Source: Arenicola marina (taxonomy: Eukaryota > Annelida > Polychaeta > Arenicolidae). From it: a stretch of DNA of 64,000 nucleotides. The translations under genes and the position numbers were made by a program. The stretch lies in NCBI GenBank assembly GCA_964019135.1, contig OZ025258.1, forward strand, positions 31,552,186 to 31,616,185. The letters are read 5' to 3'. Below the pieces are notes generated by a model. It was not told the DNA's origin, ran no database searches, and worked only from the letters and a program-made list of their open reading frames with translations. Shown one piece after another: positions 1 to 12,900 of the stretch; position 1 is the first letter of the stretch, and every line of letters starts with the position of its first letter.

Positions 1-587
1 TCTTGTGCATGTCTGTCTCCTGTACTCCACAAACCTTTAATGACAGACCAAAGCCCCCACCTGTCATGTCCGGTCATGTCTCTGATCGAAGAGGGAACAG
101 TCCCAGAGAAACTTCCTCTGTTGTCCAAATGACTGCACTCTCCTGTCGTCCCATTTGTTTTGCAGTCTCGTAAATTATTGCTACCGGCTTAAGACGCCCA
201 CTCTTTACATATAGACTGGGCGGTGGCGCCCCCTGGGACCAAGAGGTGGTGTCTATCTATTTTTCTCTATCCCCGGGTAGATTTTCACGACACAGACAAG
301 GCTCAGTTAAAGAGTCCTAAGTGAAGTGACAATGGACTATATGGCCTCATGTGCTCCGTAGTCATGGCAAAAGATGGTATTTATATGGGCCCTCTGTGCG
401 TCTATGCCAATGCGACACAGTCCAGCATATAATAGCGGTTCGGGTATCCCACTGTTATCGGTTTATCATCCTCCAAATACGCTTGGAAAAATACTATAAA
501 GAACGGAAGTTCTTCCTCAAGGGTAAGCAATTATTGACGAGATATTCCCGCCAGACCATTGCAAGTCAATTGGAAATATCCGCGATC
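1..587. other. non-coding flank, no gene seen
   Basis: I see no splice-consistent coding exon here. The stretch contains one CTCF-like sequence at 224-238 and leads into the 33-bp minisatellite. Confidence 0.5.
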
Positions 588-1845
588 AGTTCTGTGAAGC
601 CTGCCGATATCTGGTCCCACCTGTCTGTGAAGCCTACCGATGTCTGGTCCCACCTGTATGTGAAGCCTACCGATGTCTGGTCCCACCTGTCTGTGAAGCC
701 TACCGATGTCTGGTCCCACCAGTCTGTGAAGCCTACCGATGTCTGGTCCCACCAGTCTGTGAAGCCTGCCGATGTCTGGTGTCACCTGTCTGTGAAGCCT
801 ACCGATGTCTGGTCCCTCATGTCTGTGAAGCCTGCCGATGTCTGGTCTCACCTGTCTGTTAAACCTGCCGATGTCTGGTCTCACCTGTCTGTGAAGCCTG
901 CCGATGTCTGGTCTCACCTGTCTGTGAAGTCTGCCGATATCTGGTCCCACCTGTCTGTGAAGCCTACCGATGTCTGGTCTCACCTGTCTGTGAAGCCTGT
1001 CGATATCTGGTCCCACCTGTCTGTGAAGCCTACCGATGTCTGGTCCCACCTGTATGTGAAGCCTACCGATGTCTGGTCCCACCAGTCTGTGAAGCCTACC
1101 GATGTCTGGTCCCACCTGTCTGTGAAGCCTGCCGATGTCTGGTCCCACCTGTATGTGAAGCCTACCGATGTCTGGTCCCACTTGTCTGTGAAGCCTACCG
1201 ATGTCTGGTCCCACCAGTCTGTGAAGCCTACCGATGTCTGGTCCCACCAGTCTGTGAAGCCTGCCGATGTCTGGTCTCACCTGTCTGTGAAGCCTACCGA
1301 TGTCTGGTCCCTCATGTCTGTGAAGCCTGCCGATGTCTGGTCTCACCTGTCTGTTAAACCTGCCGATGTCTGGTCTCACCTGTCTGTGAAGCCTGCCGAT
1401 GTCTGGTCTCACCTGTCTGTGAAGTCTGCCGATATCTGGTCCCACCTGTCTGTGAAGCCTACCGATGTCTGGTCTCACCTGTCTGTGAAGCCTGCCGATA
1501 TCTGGTCCCACCTGTCTGTGAAGCCTACCGATGTCTGGTCTCACCTGTCTGTGAAGCCTGTCGATATCTGGTCCCACCTGTCTGTGAAGCCTACCGATGT
1601 CTGGTCTCACCTGTCTGTGAAGTCTGCCGATGTCTGGTCCCTCATGTCTGTGAAGTCTGCCGATGGCTGGTCCCACCTGTATGTGAAGCCTACCGATGTC
1701 TGGTCCCACCTGTATGTGAAGCCTACCGATGTCTGGTCCCACCTGTCTGTGAAGCCTACCGATGTCTGGTCCCACCTGTCTGTGAAGCCTACCGATGTCT
1801 GGTCTCCCGTGTCTGTGAAGCTTACCGATATCTGGTCCCACCTGT
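588..1845. repeat. 33-bp minisatellite, about 38 copies
   Basis: Tandem unit of 33 bp whose core reads GTCTGTGAAGCCTACCGATG. Because 33 is a multiple of 3, the array stays open over more than 400 codons on both strands; the + frame reads as an 11-residue repeat (SVKPTDVWSHL). Unit differences are a mixture of silent and replacement changes, so I do not call it a gene. A block of 11-12 units is duplicated with an offset of 495 bp (15 units): for example, the rare GTTAAACCTG variant lies near 857 and again near 1352. Confidence 0.93.
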
Positions 1846-1860
1846 TCATTCATGGAGTTT

Positions 1861-2203
1861 TGATGTGGCTAGACGTCATCGTAATGTGCTAGGGTACGTC
1901 ATAACCTAATGCCCGGATGTGGCTAGAGACGTGACGTCACTGTGAACACGAGCGTGGGAGTACGTTATATCAGGTCGAGGTATTAGGCCTAGGACCCGGA
2001 TGTAGCTAGAGGTGTGACGTCACTGTGAACACGAGCGTGTACAGCACGTCATATCAGGCCGAGGTGGTAGGACGTACCACGGCCAGGCCTAGGAGCTGGA
2101 TGTGGCTAGAGGTGTGACGTCACTGTGAACACGAGCGCGTGCAGCACGTCATATCAGGCCGAGGTGGTGGGACGTACCACGGCCAAGTCTAGGACCCGGA
2201 TGA
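1861..2203. repeat. 83-100 bp repeats carrying CRE palindromes
   Basis: Three clear copies begin near 1914, 1998 and 2098, with a diverged fourth near 1861. Each clear copy carries a perfect TGACGTCA (1932-1939, 2015-2022, 2115-2122) followed by CTGTGAACACGAGCG. The second and third copies have a period of 100 bp. Confidence 0.85.
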
Positions 2204-3600
2204 GCTTTACATGAACGTCACATCCTATGATCTACACGTGTACCCTTGGGGGAAGACTCTGGGAGTCGGTATATAACAAACAATCCGTTGTTCTCCCATT
2301 TCCCCGACATCCCGGAGGACCATGGCCAGACAGCCCTCACACTGGCATTACGGGACATCCTTCGTCGGCTTTCACTCTCTTTTTTCTCTTTTTGGTCCAC
2401 ACCGACCATCCGGTTACATTCACTGCGGGACATGCCTGCCGTTCCATCACTGTGGAGACGAAGGGGTCAGGCCTACGTTAATGAGGGTCTAGCCGGGCAC
2501 TGTTTGTAAAAACAGTTAATGGTCCCTATAGACCCTACCTTCTTTATACCCCGCCTCTGCCCACTACTCCTGGTCTGGCGGTCACTCCGATGCCCCCCCG
2601 CCCCCAACCCCATACGCGATCACTCGCCGCCACCCCCCAGGCCCATGTATCCCTCTCAGCTTCAATTACAAGGTCCACTCTGTTTTTTGGATAGAAAAGG
2701 CTGATCGATCTCCTGAAAGGCGGATTTGATCTTACCAGCAGCTCTGGAGTTCCTCTCGGCACCCCACACACGGACCCCTCCTGATATACCCAACCCTCAC
2801 CCCACCCCCTCGACCCACACAACCCTCACCCCACTGCCTCAACTCACCCAACCGTCACCCCACCCCCAACTATACCCCACTCAATTACCTCCTTCCCGCC
2901 ACCCCTGGGGGATATAGACCCCGTGCCCTCCTCCTGATTGAGGCTGAGCAAGGAGCCCCTGTATTAGTTACTACTTTAGCTTTGCCTCTCGAGTCTGACG
3001 AGATCTATGGATGACGTCTTCTCATTCACTCTCATCCCGCGGCCCAAGATCAGCGTGGATACTCCGCCACCTAGCGGATGGTTCATGCACCATTCATCAA
3101 TTAAAATTTAAATTGCAAAACAGGTCGGATTTCTTTTTAATGCAATGCTTTCTTGTCAAAATAAATATGAAATGGGAATCTGTCATTTAATCCTGTACTA
3201 ATACAACATCTTAGAATGCAATGTATTTGTGTCAAAAAAAGTTATTTCGTGAGAAATGAAACATTCGGAAACATATATATGAATTGGTACAAAAGAACTG
3301 CCACAAGTATACAACAATGCACCATGCAAATATTAGCTGATATTTCGCTGAATTTCAAATAAGAACACAAATTCGCCATTCGTGTGAGTTTTCCACGCTC
3401 CTATCATTTTACATGGCACACGACCAATCTCTCACCTATGGAACATGCCTGTCATTTCGTGAATCCAGTCACTTCAGAAATGTTTATCGCTATGTGATAA
3501 AAAATATCGAATTTCTTTTTAGGGTACTTCTCGGAAATCGGATATCGTTGTGGGACGCTTCTGTAATGGTACCACATCTCAAGGTCAAGTTAATGTCATC
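2204..3600. other. C-rich then AT-rich intergenic DNA
   Basis: A strand-asymmetric C-rich tract lies at about 2580-2900 and ordinary AT-rich DNA follows. No exon is supported. A CTCF-like site (CCGCCACCTAGCGG) lies at 3064-3077. Confidence 0.5.
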
Positions 3601-3659
3601 TCTCTACACTCAAGACATCCCGGAAGGCTGCAATGACCTTGGAGAACATCGATGAGGAC

Positions 3660-3790
3660 AAATTGGATAACTTCGTCTGCGTGACACGCGCACCCGTCTA
3701 GGAGGCCCGCCATTTTTGTATTCTATCTGCGGCCCAAATGTAGGTCATTGCTAGTTATTGGCGTCCAGGGACCGCAGGAAATCCAAGATG
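3660..3790 (+). promoter_or_regulatory. probable promoter/5' UTR of gene A
   Basis: The segment just upstream of the gene A start is GC-richer than its flank. It ends in CCAAGATGGCG, which overlaps the start codon and matches the YY1-type element often found just downstream of metazoan transcription starts. No TATA box is evident. The exact transcription start is not determinable from sequence alone. Confidence 0.45.
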
Positions 3791-3900
3791 GCGTCCCTTT
3801 ACTCCTCGGAACTTACGTCTAAGCTTTCCTACGTCGACTTCCCCCCTCAGTGCGCAGGCGCGGGCAGCGTTATCTGTGCACCCGACTACGAGCGATTCGA
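3788..3900 (+). CDS. gene A exon 1
   Basis: Codes residues 1-37 plus two bases of codon 38. It starts at the ATG in AAGATGGCG and ends TTCGA|GTAAGT. It holds the entry of repeat 1 (SYVDFPPQ). Confidence 0.75.
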
Positions 3901-6900
3901 GTAAGTATCTATTTCCTGCCTCCTAATTCTTATGTCAGATCGTAAGACAATCGTTCATGAAATGAAATTCATGTAAAACTCGTGGTTATATGTGTTTTCA
4001 ACTTACAACTTTACATCAGACGGTTCACAGTAAAATGGTATCCTAATTGGACGTCTGCAAGGGATTTCAGTTGTGTTTGGCAGATTGGCTGGACCTACAA
4101 TTTACAATGAAACTCACCCGGGGGGCGGGGGGGGGGCACTATTATACAAAAATCTGGTGGAGGGTGGTTTCGCGGATGCCTCAATGCCTGAGAGAGCCGA
4201 CATTTGTGACACCAACACCTTACCGACGTACAATATGCAGAAAAACATACGACGCGCGCCACCTAGCGAATGGAAGAGTAACGCAGTTACTACCGCAGAG
4301 CAGAGCAGCCTTGTCACGCCTCCGTTGTTACTTAATGACTAAGGGTTTACACTGATTGGATCAACCACTGACAAATGTGTCCCCTGCTCGAAAGGGATGT
4401 GAGCCGGCAAGAAGCAATTTGGAAACTCAAAGGGTGATAATGGACTGCAAGTTCAGAAATGCATGGCACATATTGAGCTCTCCTGTCGCAATTACTATGC
4501 TATTTGTAAGTACCCCAGGGGGGAGTGGGGGTGGGGGGGGCTTGATACTGTGGTAGGTTCGGAAGGGTTCTGTGGTCACGCCCCTTTTCACCGTCAAAAT
4601 CACCTCCGAAAGGTTACATCACTTCCAAAATCAGCTCGAAAGGGGTCTTTTTTTGCCCCGGACCGGCTCTATGCCGCCAATCCGATACAGCAGTTTTTGC
4701 GCAGGAAATTGACCCCTCCATCGGTAAATTTTTTTCCTTATCTCGGATATCCAATGGTGCTAAAATGTCAAATTCTTAGAGCTTCGTTATCACTCGCGAG
4801 CCAGATGGGCTATTCCAGTCCCTCATACCAAACAGCCAAAGTCGCAGTCAATATGATATTAATCATGCGCTAAATGGCGCTTACAAAAGCTCTGGCTCTG
4901 TATCTGGCTCTGGCTCTGGCACAATGAAATGAAAGCCAGAAGAAACATTCGCCAGTCACGTAGCGGGATGTGGGGTGGGTGGGTCACTACGGACTGAGCT
5001 ATGGGGGGGGGGGTCATATGTTATTGTGACGGGCCGGCGGACTGGGGTGGGGGTGGTGGGCGTTGAGGGGGAGGGGGGTGGGGGTGGGGGTGGCGGGCAT
5101 TGAGTGGGAGGGGGTGCCTGGTGGGCGTTGAGGGGGGGGGCAGGCCTTGTAATGGCCTTGAAAGCGTGTAATGAATGACAACCAACATCGCCTGCGGCAC
5201 AATCTCCAAATTACCCCCCAACGTCACGCGCAGCACCACAGTACTCACTCTGTCTCACCGCAAATGGCGACCCCTAACGCTGTTCAAGCCCGCCAGCTGC
5301 CCCACCATCCCACCCACCCCATCTCAAAGCTTTCTGGTAATACCCCCCCTGCCCACCATTCCATCCCTCAGGCTCCTCCCACCCCAGCCCAATTACCCCC
5401 AAACACACGCTGAAGTCCCCCCACACCAACAAAACCCATACACCGGGCTTTGTTCCCACCTTGCCTCCTGATACAACCTTCCGTTTCAACCCTATATACA
5501 ACCCCTCCCCCCCCCCCGCCCACCCATACCAATCACTGCATGTCATCCCCACCCCACCCGCACCCCCAACCTCCACCCCACCCCCAAACTCCAACCGCCA
5601 ACCCCTATCCCTCCCCCATTACCTCCCCCATCCTCCCACCCCCATCCCCCATTCTACATCTGAAAAGCCACCCACGGCAGAAGAACAGTGTTTCCGCGGG
5701 TCGGAAGGGGATCTGAGGGAGACCACTAAGCTTGGGTTGTCAGCTGAATGTTTCATAAGGCGTCGGCCGATAGGGGGACGATAGGGGGACGATAGGGAGA
5801 CGATAGGGGGACGATAGGGGGACGATAGGGGGACGATAGGGGGACGATAGGGGGACGATAGGGGGACAATAGGGGGACGATAGGGGGACGATAGGGGGAC
5901 GATAGGGGGACGATAGGGGGACGATAGGGGGACGATAGGGGGCCGATAGGGGGACGATAGGGGGACGATAGGGGGACGATAGGGGGACGATAGGGGGACG
6001 ATAGGGGGACGATAGGGGGACGATAGGGGGACGATAGGGGGCCGATAGGGGGACGATAGGGGGACGATAGGGAGACGATAGGGGGACGATAGGGAGACGA
6101 TAGGGGGACGATAGGGGGACGATAGGGGGACGATAGGGGGACGATAGGGGGACGATAGGGGGACGATAGGGGGACGATAGGGGGACGATAGGGGGGACGA
6201 TAGGGGGACGATAGGGGGACGATAGGGGGACGATAGGGGGACGATAGGGGGACGATAGGGGGACGATAGGGGGACGATAGGGGGACGATAGGGAGACGAT
6301 AGGGGGACGATAGGGGGACGAAAGGGGGACGATAGGGGGACGATAGGGGGACGATAGGGGGACGATAGGGAGACGATAGGGGGACGATAGGGGGACGATA
6401 GGGGGACGATAGGGAGACGATAGGGGGACGATAGGGGGACGATAGGGGGACGATAGGGGGACGATAGGGGGACGATAGGGGGACGATAGGGAGACGATAG
6501 GGGGACGATAGGGGGACGATATGGGGACGATAGGGGGACGATAGGGAGACGATAGGGGGACGATAGGGGGACGATAGGGGGACGATAGGGGGACGATAGG
6601 GAGACGATAGGGGGACGATAGGGGGACGATAGGGGGACGATAGGGGGACGATAGGGGGACGATAGGGAGACGATAGGGGGACGATAGGGGGACGATAGGG
6701 GGACGATAGGGAGACGATAGGGGGACGATAGGGGGACGATAGGGAGACGATAGGGGGACGATAGGGGGACGATAGGGGGACGATAGGGGGACGATAGGGA
6801 GACGATAGGGGGACGATAGGGGGACGATAGGGGGACGATAGGGGGACGATAGGGGGACGATAGGGGGACGATAGGGAGACGATAGGGGGGACAAGGGTGT

Positions 6901-9900
6901 GACGGCGCTGCACGTGTAGGGATTACCTTCCTAAGACGGTCCATTTTCCATGTAAGAACCCACGACATGTATTATTGTTGTAAACGTTAGGCGTGAGTAA
7001 TACGTGAGCTATGCTGAAACAATGGCTCGCCCTTACAGGGAAGAACAACCTCTAAGAGCCTCCACAATGCCTTGACCCGCTCGGTCTCTGAAGGGACAGG
7101 GGATCCGCCGTCCTATAGCCTAAACACCTACCAATGCCGATTGAATGTCCCCTCAAACATCACTGCTATCCCAAGATGACATTGCTTAAGCACGACGTAC
7201 CTCCGAAATGGTCCATAAAAAGTGTGCAAATAGTACATGGCGTGCACCTACGTCTCAGGCTTCAACTCGCATTTTTTTCATGTCTTTGTGGAACAATTTA
7301 TGGTGCCCCCTCCCCCCTTTCAAGAATTCTTACACACGTCCCTGCACAAGGGCTGGATGACCGGGCAGTTTACGGTTATGAAGCTGGCATTGGGATTCAC
7401 CGTAGGTTTCATCGATATGTCAGAGGCTATCAGCGTTATCACTGAGGTGGTCACCCCCAGGGGGTTCAATGGCACAGCAGCACTTGTCGGGTCTTCCTGG
7501 CAACTTATGCGTATTTTGCGGATGCCACTGCACCCCGGTCACGGTTACCAATCTCTCCCGCTCCCGCTCCCGCAAGGCGGCGCTAGGCGTCACTTCTGTT
7601 CGCGCAATATTGATTTCAGTTCTATTCGTGGACAGCCCTAACTTCGTTACCACGCAGCCCATACCCTCCCCCTCCTCACACACCCTCACCCGTGGCCTGC
7701 TCCCTCAGTGCTTCACGAGGCGGCATACCTCCCCCAATAAGCGCGCCCACCACCACCCCTCCTTCCCCTTTGACATTGAGCAAGAGCCAATTTATCCCGT
7801 GGACCGGAGTGTCAGCCTCCATTCGTTGTTGCAATTATTGCGTCTGCCGACTGGTAAGCGGCGTGGACTGGGCTTCAAGCCTCCAGCCACACACTTGTCT
7901 CCGGGGAGTTTTCATCTCCTCGTTCCCCACCGGTTGTCCCCTGTGACCTTGAAACTCCCCGAATCCGCAGCCTTGAGATATTGCGAAATCGCGTACTTGT
8001 AGCGTCCGTGAAAGGTCAAGGTCGCGGTACAAAGACTCGCGGTCGCTCAAGTATTCAAGGAAGGAGCGCCACCTAGCGAGAGGAAATCTCTCGCAGGGCT
8101 CCAAGGCGCCCGAGCCTCGTTACAGATGCACGCTAACGGCAATTGGTGGTGACGCAATAAATATCTATAAATATTCATGAGGCCATACGTGTTCGTCCAC
8201 TCACATGCCAAGCGGCATCTCCATTTTGATTCGACACAAAAGTAAAGACGCCTGATTATTCATATCATGTGGTTCATACAGCGGGATTGATACCTCGTGC
8301 ATAAAGTGAAATAAATTGGTGTTTTGGGCCGCTGTTGTACACACACGGGTTAAACTGGGCCGAAGAATCTACCTCGTGTATGACAAGATATGCAGAGATT
8401 ACCGCATGTAACACACGCGTTGGAACAAACCTCAAAAGTGTCACATAAAGATATCGATTACAGCTTCTGCTACCACCCAGAATTATTTGGCCCAGAGTTG
8501 CTTTGATTTTGAACCCCAGTCGCTTTGTATAACTCTGAGATTGTTAAACCTTAAAGGCCTTCAACATGACTTCCAGTACTGTCTGGAAAACGTCGATGTC
8601 TACGCCATCGAGCCACACGAGAGCAATAACGGGGATATTGCTTTTCCTCTGAGCCAACTCCCACCTTATCTCTAAGGTATCCATCCTCCCGGAAACGCGT
8701 ATGAATATCACACCATATCGGCGTTATATTTCCGACAGTCTACCGACAGTTTTCGTTTTGATATCCATGGGCAACGCGCTAAATCATGTAGTCAGAGCGA
8801 CGGAATCTGACATGGCGGCCCATGCTACCCGACCGGAAGTTAAGATTCAATGGCACACAAGTGCAGATATCCACAATATCTTCAAGCTTCGAAGACGCCG
8901 TGGGGAAATCTACGGTATCCCAGTCGTGGATTATTTAGTAGAGCTCCATGAAATTAATGCCTACCTTGAAGGAACCTTTTCCCGTTGCTAAGGGAGAAGG
9001 GAGATGATTGATATAGGTCCGCTTCCCAGGGACCTCGACCACCGCATAAAGAAGCATTAGGGAGTCAATGATATGGCAGACACTCCAGGGGGGGACACAG
9101 GGAGGGGAGGGGGGGGGGGGTTAAACATGACGCATGCCGTGTTCTGGTGGTACATACAACCCTACCCATACCCCACGCTATTTGCCAACCGACCTATCAC
9201 AAGAAGACCCCTTTCGCTATAGCACCCATTATACTATGCCACCCCCCTCCCCTGCTCCCGCCCCGCCCCCCGGTGATTAAGGGCCGATGTGGGGACGCTA
9301 GGGTGAATTCCGGATTATATCGATTTTCTTTCTCAAAGTGTTAACACCGGTCTCAGCGCGCAAAAATCCGCGTTAATTGAGTAGATAAAGAAGATAGAAT
9401 TACTAGCGCCACGCTATGTGGGCGGAAGGAGACTAATTGACGAACCCCGGACCGGTACCGGGTTATAACAGATCTCTGCCCCCTGACAATCCAGCCGCCT
9501 GGCAACTCCCGTTGACGCAGATTACAGGGGGCGTACAGTGTCTCAGCAGTGGCAGGGAGCGTACCTATCTATCGCGACACCTGGGACGGTCATAATATAA
9601 AGTGTGTATATCTTATCTACCATCGTTCGTCCAGCCTTCAACTTTGGCGATACAATACTGTTAAATTACAGTTATGTGGCCTTGCCTTCTACCGCCTATA
9701 CTGGTATGTGTTATTATCAGTGCCCTTATTATCGCCACAGCTATAGTTCTTCTCTGAGAAGTCGTAAACATATATCTTGTAGTGGTTGGGAAGAGTATTA
9801 TTTCTGAATATTGCATCGCGCGCTTTCACGGGTTTATAATAGTTAAATTCGTTCCACATTGTATATTGGCTGGTCGCCATGCACTCAGAAACACAGCCCT

Positions 9901-12900
9901 CCCACTGCCAACTAGGAACATGAAAAGCAGTAACAATGTTAGGCTCATGTAACGTGCGTTATATGGCCTGTGATCCAATCACATGGTCCTCCTCCACGGG
10001 AAAAGATTAACCGGATATGAATTGCTTCATGGCGCATAATACATCCGACCTATTGCACAGCAGTAGTTTTATGGTATCGGCAAAACGTCGTGCATGTAAC
10101 AGATTTATTGCCCAAGTCAATTCATTATAAATTTTTGCCTTGTTGTTCCATGATTGCATTAGTTCATGGCAGTGAGTTCCATTCAGTGGCAAGCGCCACC
10201 TGGCGGCAAATGCTGGTACTACGTACGGGCGCTAATCTCACTCCAGGCGAGTCTTGTCGGAGATACCACTTGACATTCTGACATTGGGTATCGATAATAT
10301 TTTCGAAGTTATGAAGACGTTTTAAGCAGCCTACTTACATGCGCCATCTTACCTTTAACATTTTGGAATCAAGAATGAGTCTGTAAAACAACAATTTCAA
10401 CATAAAACTGCGCGGACTAATTTATCGCGCGCGGACGTCCTAGCGAGCCGCGGTCGACATCAAACAGAATACCGAACAGCGAACAGGCGCGCATTGATAT
10501 AAAGCCGGGCCACCAACTTCTGCTCCGGTGAACAAATTTGCTTCTCACCGGATAGCCCGCAGCTTTTCAGGATTTAAATTTAAGGCAGATTATACTTATT
10601 TTACATGGAAAAGAGATTGGTAATATAAAAAGTACAGACCATATTGCTTTAACAATGTTTATTATTCCTTTGTATGAGAAATGCGAGTTATTACGTCATG
10701 TGCTAATCCGCATTATCGTCGTCACACATGCTGATGACCCTTGTGGTTGCTCCCTGTCGTCTGTCTCTGTAATGGTGGGCGTCCAGGGCAGTCACGTGGA
10801 CTGGGTGAACACTATAGTACGCATCCAACGACCAGTGTACCGAGCTACCTATAACTGGGCAAAAATGTCACGTACAGTACCAGTTCTAACAGAGCACAAT
10901 GGGATTGGGGTGGGCGCGGAGATGGGGTGCTAAGGGGATTGGGGTGGGCGCGGAGATGGGGTGCTAAGGGGATTGAGGTGGGCGCGGAGATGGGGTGCTA
11001 AGAGGATTGGGGTGGGCGCGGAGGTGGGGTGCTAAGGGAATTGGGGTGGGCGCGGAGATGGGGTGCTAAGAGGATTGGGGTGGGCGCGAAGATGGGGTGC
11101 TAAGGGGATTGGGGTGGGCGCGGAGATGGGGTGCTAAGGGGATTGGGGTGGGCGCGGAGATGGGGTGCTAAGGGGATTGGGGTGGGCGCGGAGATGGGGT
11201 GCTAAGGGGATTGGGGTGGGCCCGGAGATGGGGTGCTAAGGGGATTGGGGTGGGCGCGGAGATGGGGTGCTAAGGGGATTGGGGTGGGCGCGGAGATGGG
11301 GTGCTAAGGGGATTGGGGTGGGCGCGGAGATGCGGTGCTAAGGGGATTGGGGTGGGCCCGGAGATGGGGTGCTAAGGGGATTGGGGTGGGCGCGGAGATG
11401 GGGTGCTAAGGGGATTGGGGTGGGCGCGGAGATGGGGTGCTAAGGGGATTGGGGTGGGCGCGGAGATGGGGTGCTAAGGGGATTGGGGTGGGCGCGGAGA
11501 TGGGGAGCAAAGGGGATTGGGGTGGGCGCGGAGATGGGGTGCAAAGGGGATTGGGGTGGGCGCGGAGATGGGGTGCTAAGGGGATTGGGGTGGGCGCGGA
11601 GATGGGGTGCTAAGGGGATTGGGGTGGGCGCGGAGATGGGGTGCTAAGGGGATTGGGGTGGGCGCGGAGATGGGGTGCTAAGGGGATTGGGGTGGGCGCG
11701 GAGATGGGGTGCTAAGGGGATTGGGGTGGGCGCGGAGATGGGGTGCTAAGGGGATTGGGGTGGACGCGGAGATGGGGTGCTAAGGGGATTGGGGTGGGCG
11801 CGGAGATGGGGTGCTAAGGGGATTGGGGTGGGCGCGGAGATGGGGTGCTAAGGGGATTGGGGTGGGCGCGGAGATGGGGTGCTTAGGGGATTGGGGTGGG
11901 CGCGGAGATGGGGTGCTAAGGGGATTGGGGTGGGCGCGGAGATGGGGTGCTAAGGGGACTGGGTTGGGCGCGGAGATGGGGTGCTAAGGGGATTGAGGTG
12001 GGCGCGGAGATGGGGTGCTAAGGGGATTGGGGTGGGCGCGGAGATGGGGTGCTATAGGGATTGGGGTGGGCGCGGAGATGGGGTGCTAAGGGGATTGGGG
12101 TGGGCGCGGAGATGGGGTGCTAAGGGGATTGGGGTGGGCGCGGAGATGGGGTGCTAAGGGGATTGGGGTGGACGCGGAGATGGGGTGCTAAGGGGATTGG
12201 GGTGGGCGCGGAGATGGGGTGCTAAGGGGATTGGGGTGGGCGCGGAGATGGGGTGCTAAGGGGATTGGGGTGGGCGCGGAGATGGGGTGCTAAGGGGATT
12301 GGGGTGGGCGCGGAGATGGGGTGCTAAGGGGACTCGGGTGGGCGCGGAGATGGGGTGCTAAGGGGATTGGGGTGGGCGCGGAGATGGTGTGCTGAGGGGA
12401 TTGGGGTTGGCGCGGAGATGGGGTGCTAAGGGGATTGGGGTGGGCGCGGAGATGGGGTGCTAAGGGGATTGGGGTGGGCGCGGAGATGGGGTGCTAAGGG
12501 GATTGGGGTGGGCGCGGAGATGGGGTGCTAAGGGGATTGGGGTGGGCGCGGAAATGGTGTGCTGAGGGGATTGGGGTTGGCGCGGAGATGGGGTGCTAAG
12601 GGGATTGGGGTGGGCGCGGAGATGGGGTGCTTAGGGGATTGGGGTGGGCGCGGAGATGGGGTGCTAAGGGGATTGGGGTGGGCGCGGAGATGGGGTGCTA
12701 AGGGGATTGGGGTGGGCGCGGAGATGGGGTGCTAAGGGGATTGGGGTGGGCGCGGAGATGGGGTGCTAAGGGGATTGGGGTGGGCGCGGAGATGGGGTGC
12801 TAAGGGGATTGGGGTGGGCGCGGAGATGGGGTGCTAAGGGGACTCGGGTGGGCGCGGAGATGGGGTGCTAAGGGGATTGGGGTGGGCGCGGAGATGGGGT

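Noticed and set aside
351-1892. Long open frames of 513 (+) and 440 (-) codons
   Set aside because: They are by-products of a stop-free 33-bp repeat; both strands are open, and unit variation shows no bias to silent changes.
5766-6890. Interstitial telomere tract (TAGGGGG resembles TTAGGG)
   Set aside because: The unit is 11 bp with GAC in every copy and never matches TTAGGG.
5619-6968. Three overlapping minus-strand proline/serine-rich open frames
   Set aside because: An 11-bp unit cycles through all frames without stops; all three frames give the same repeat, so there is no coding signal.
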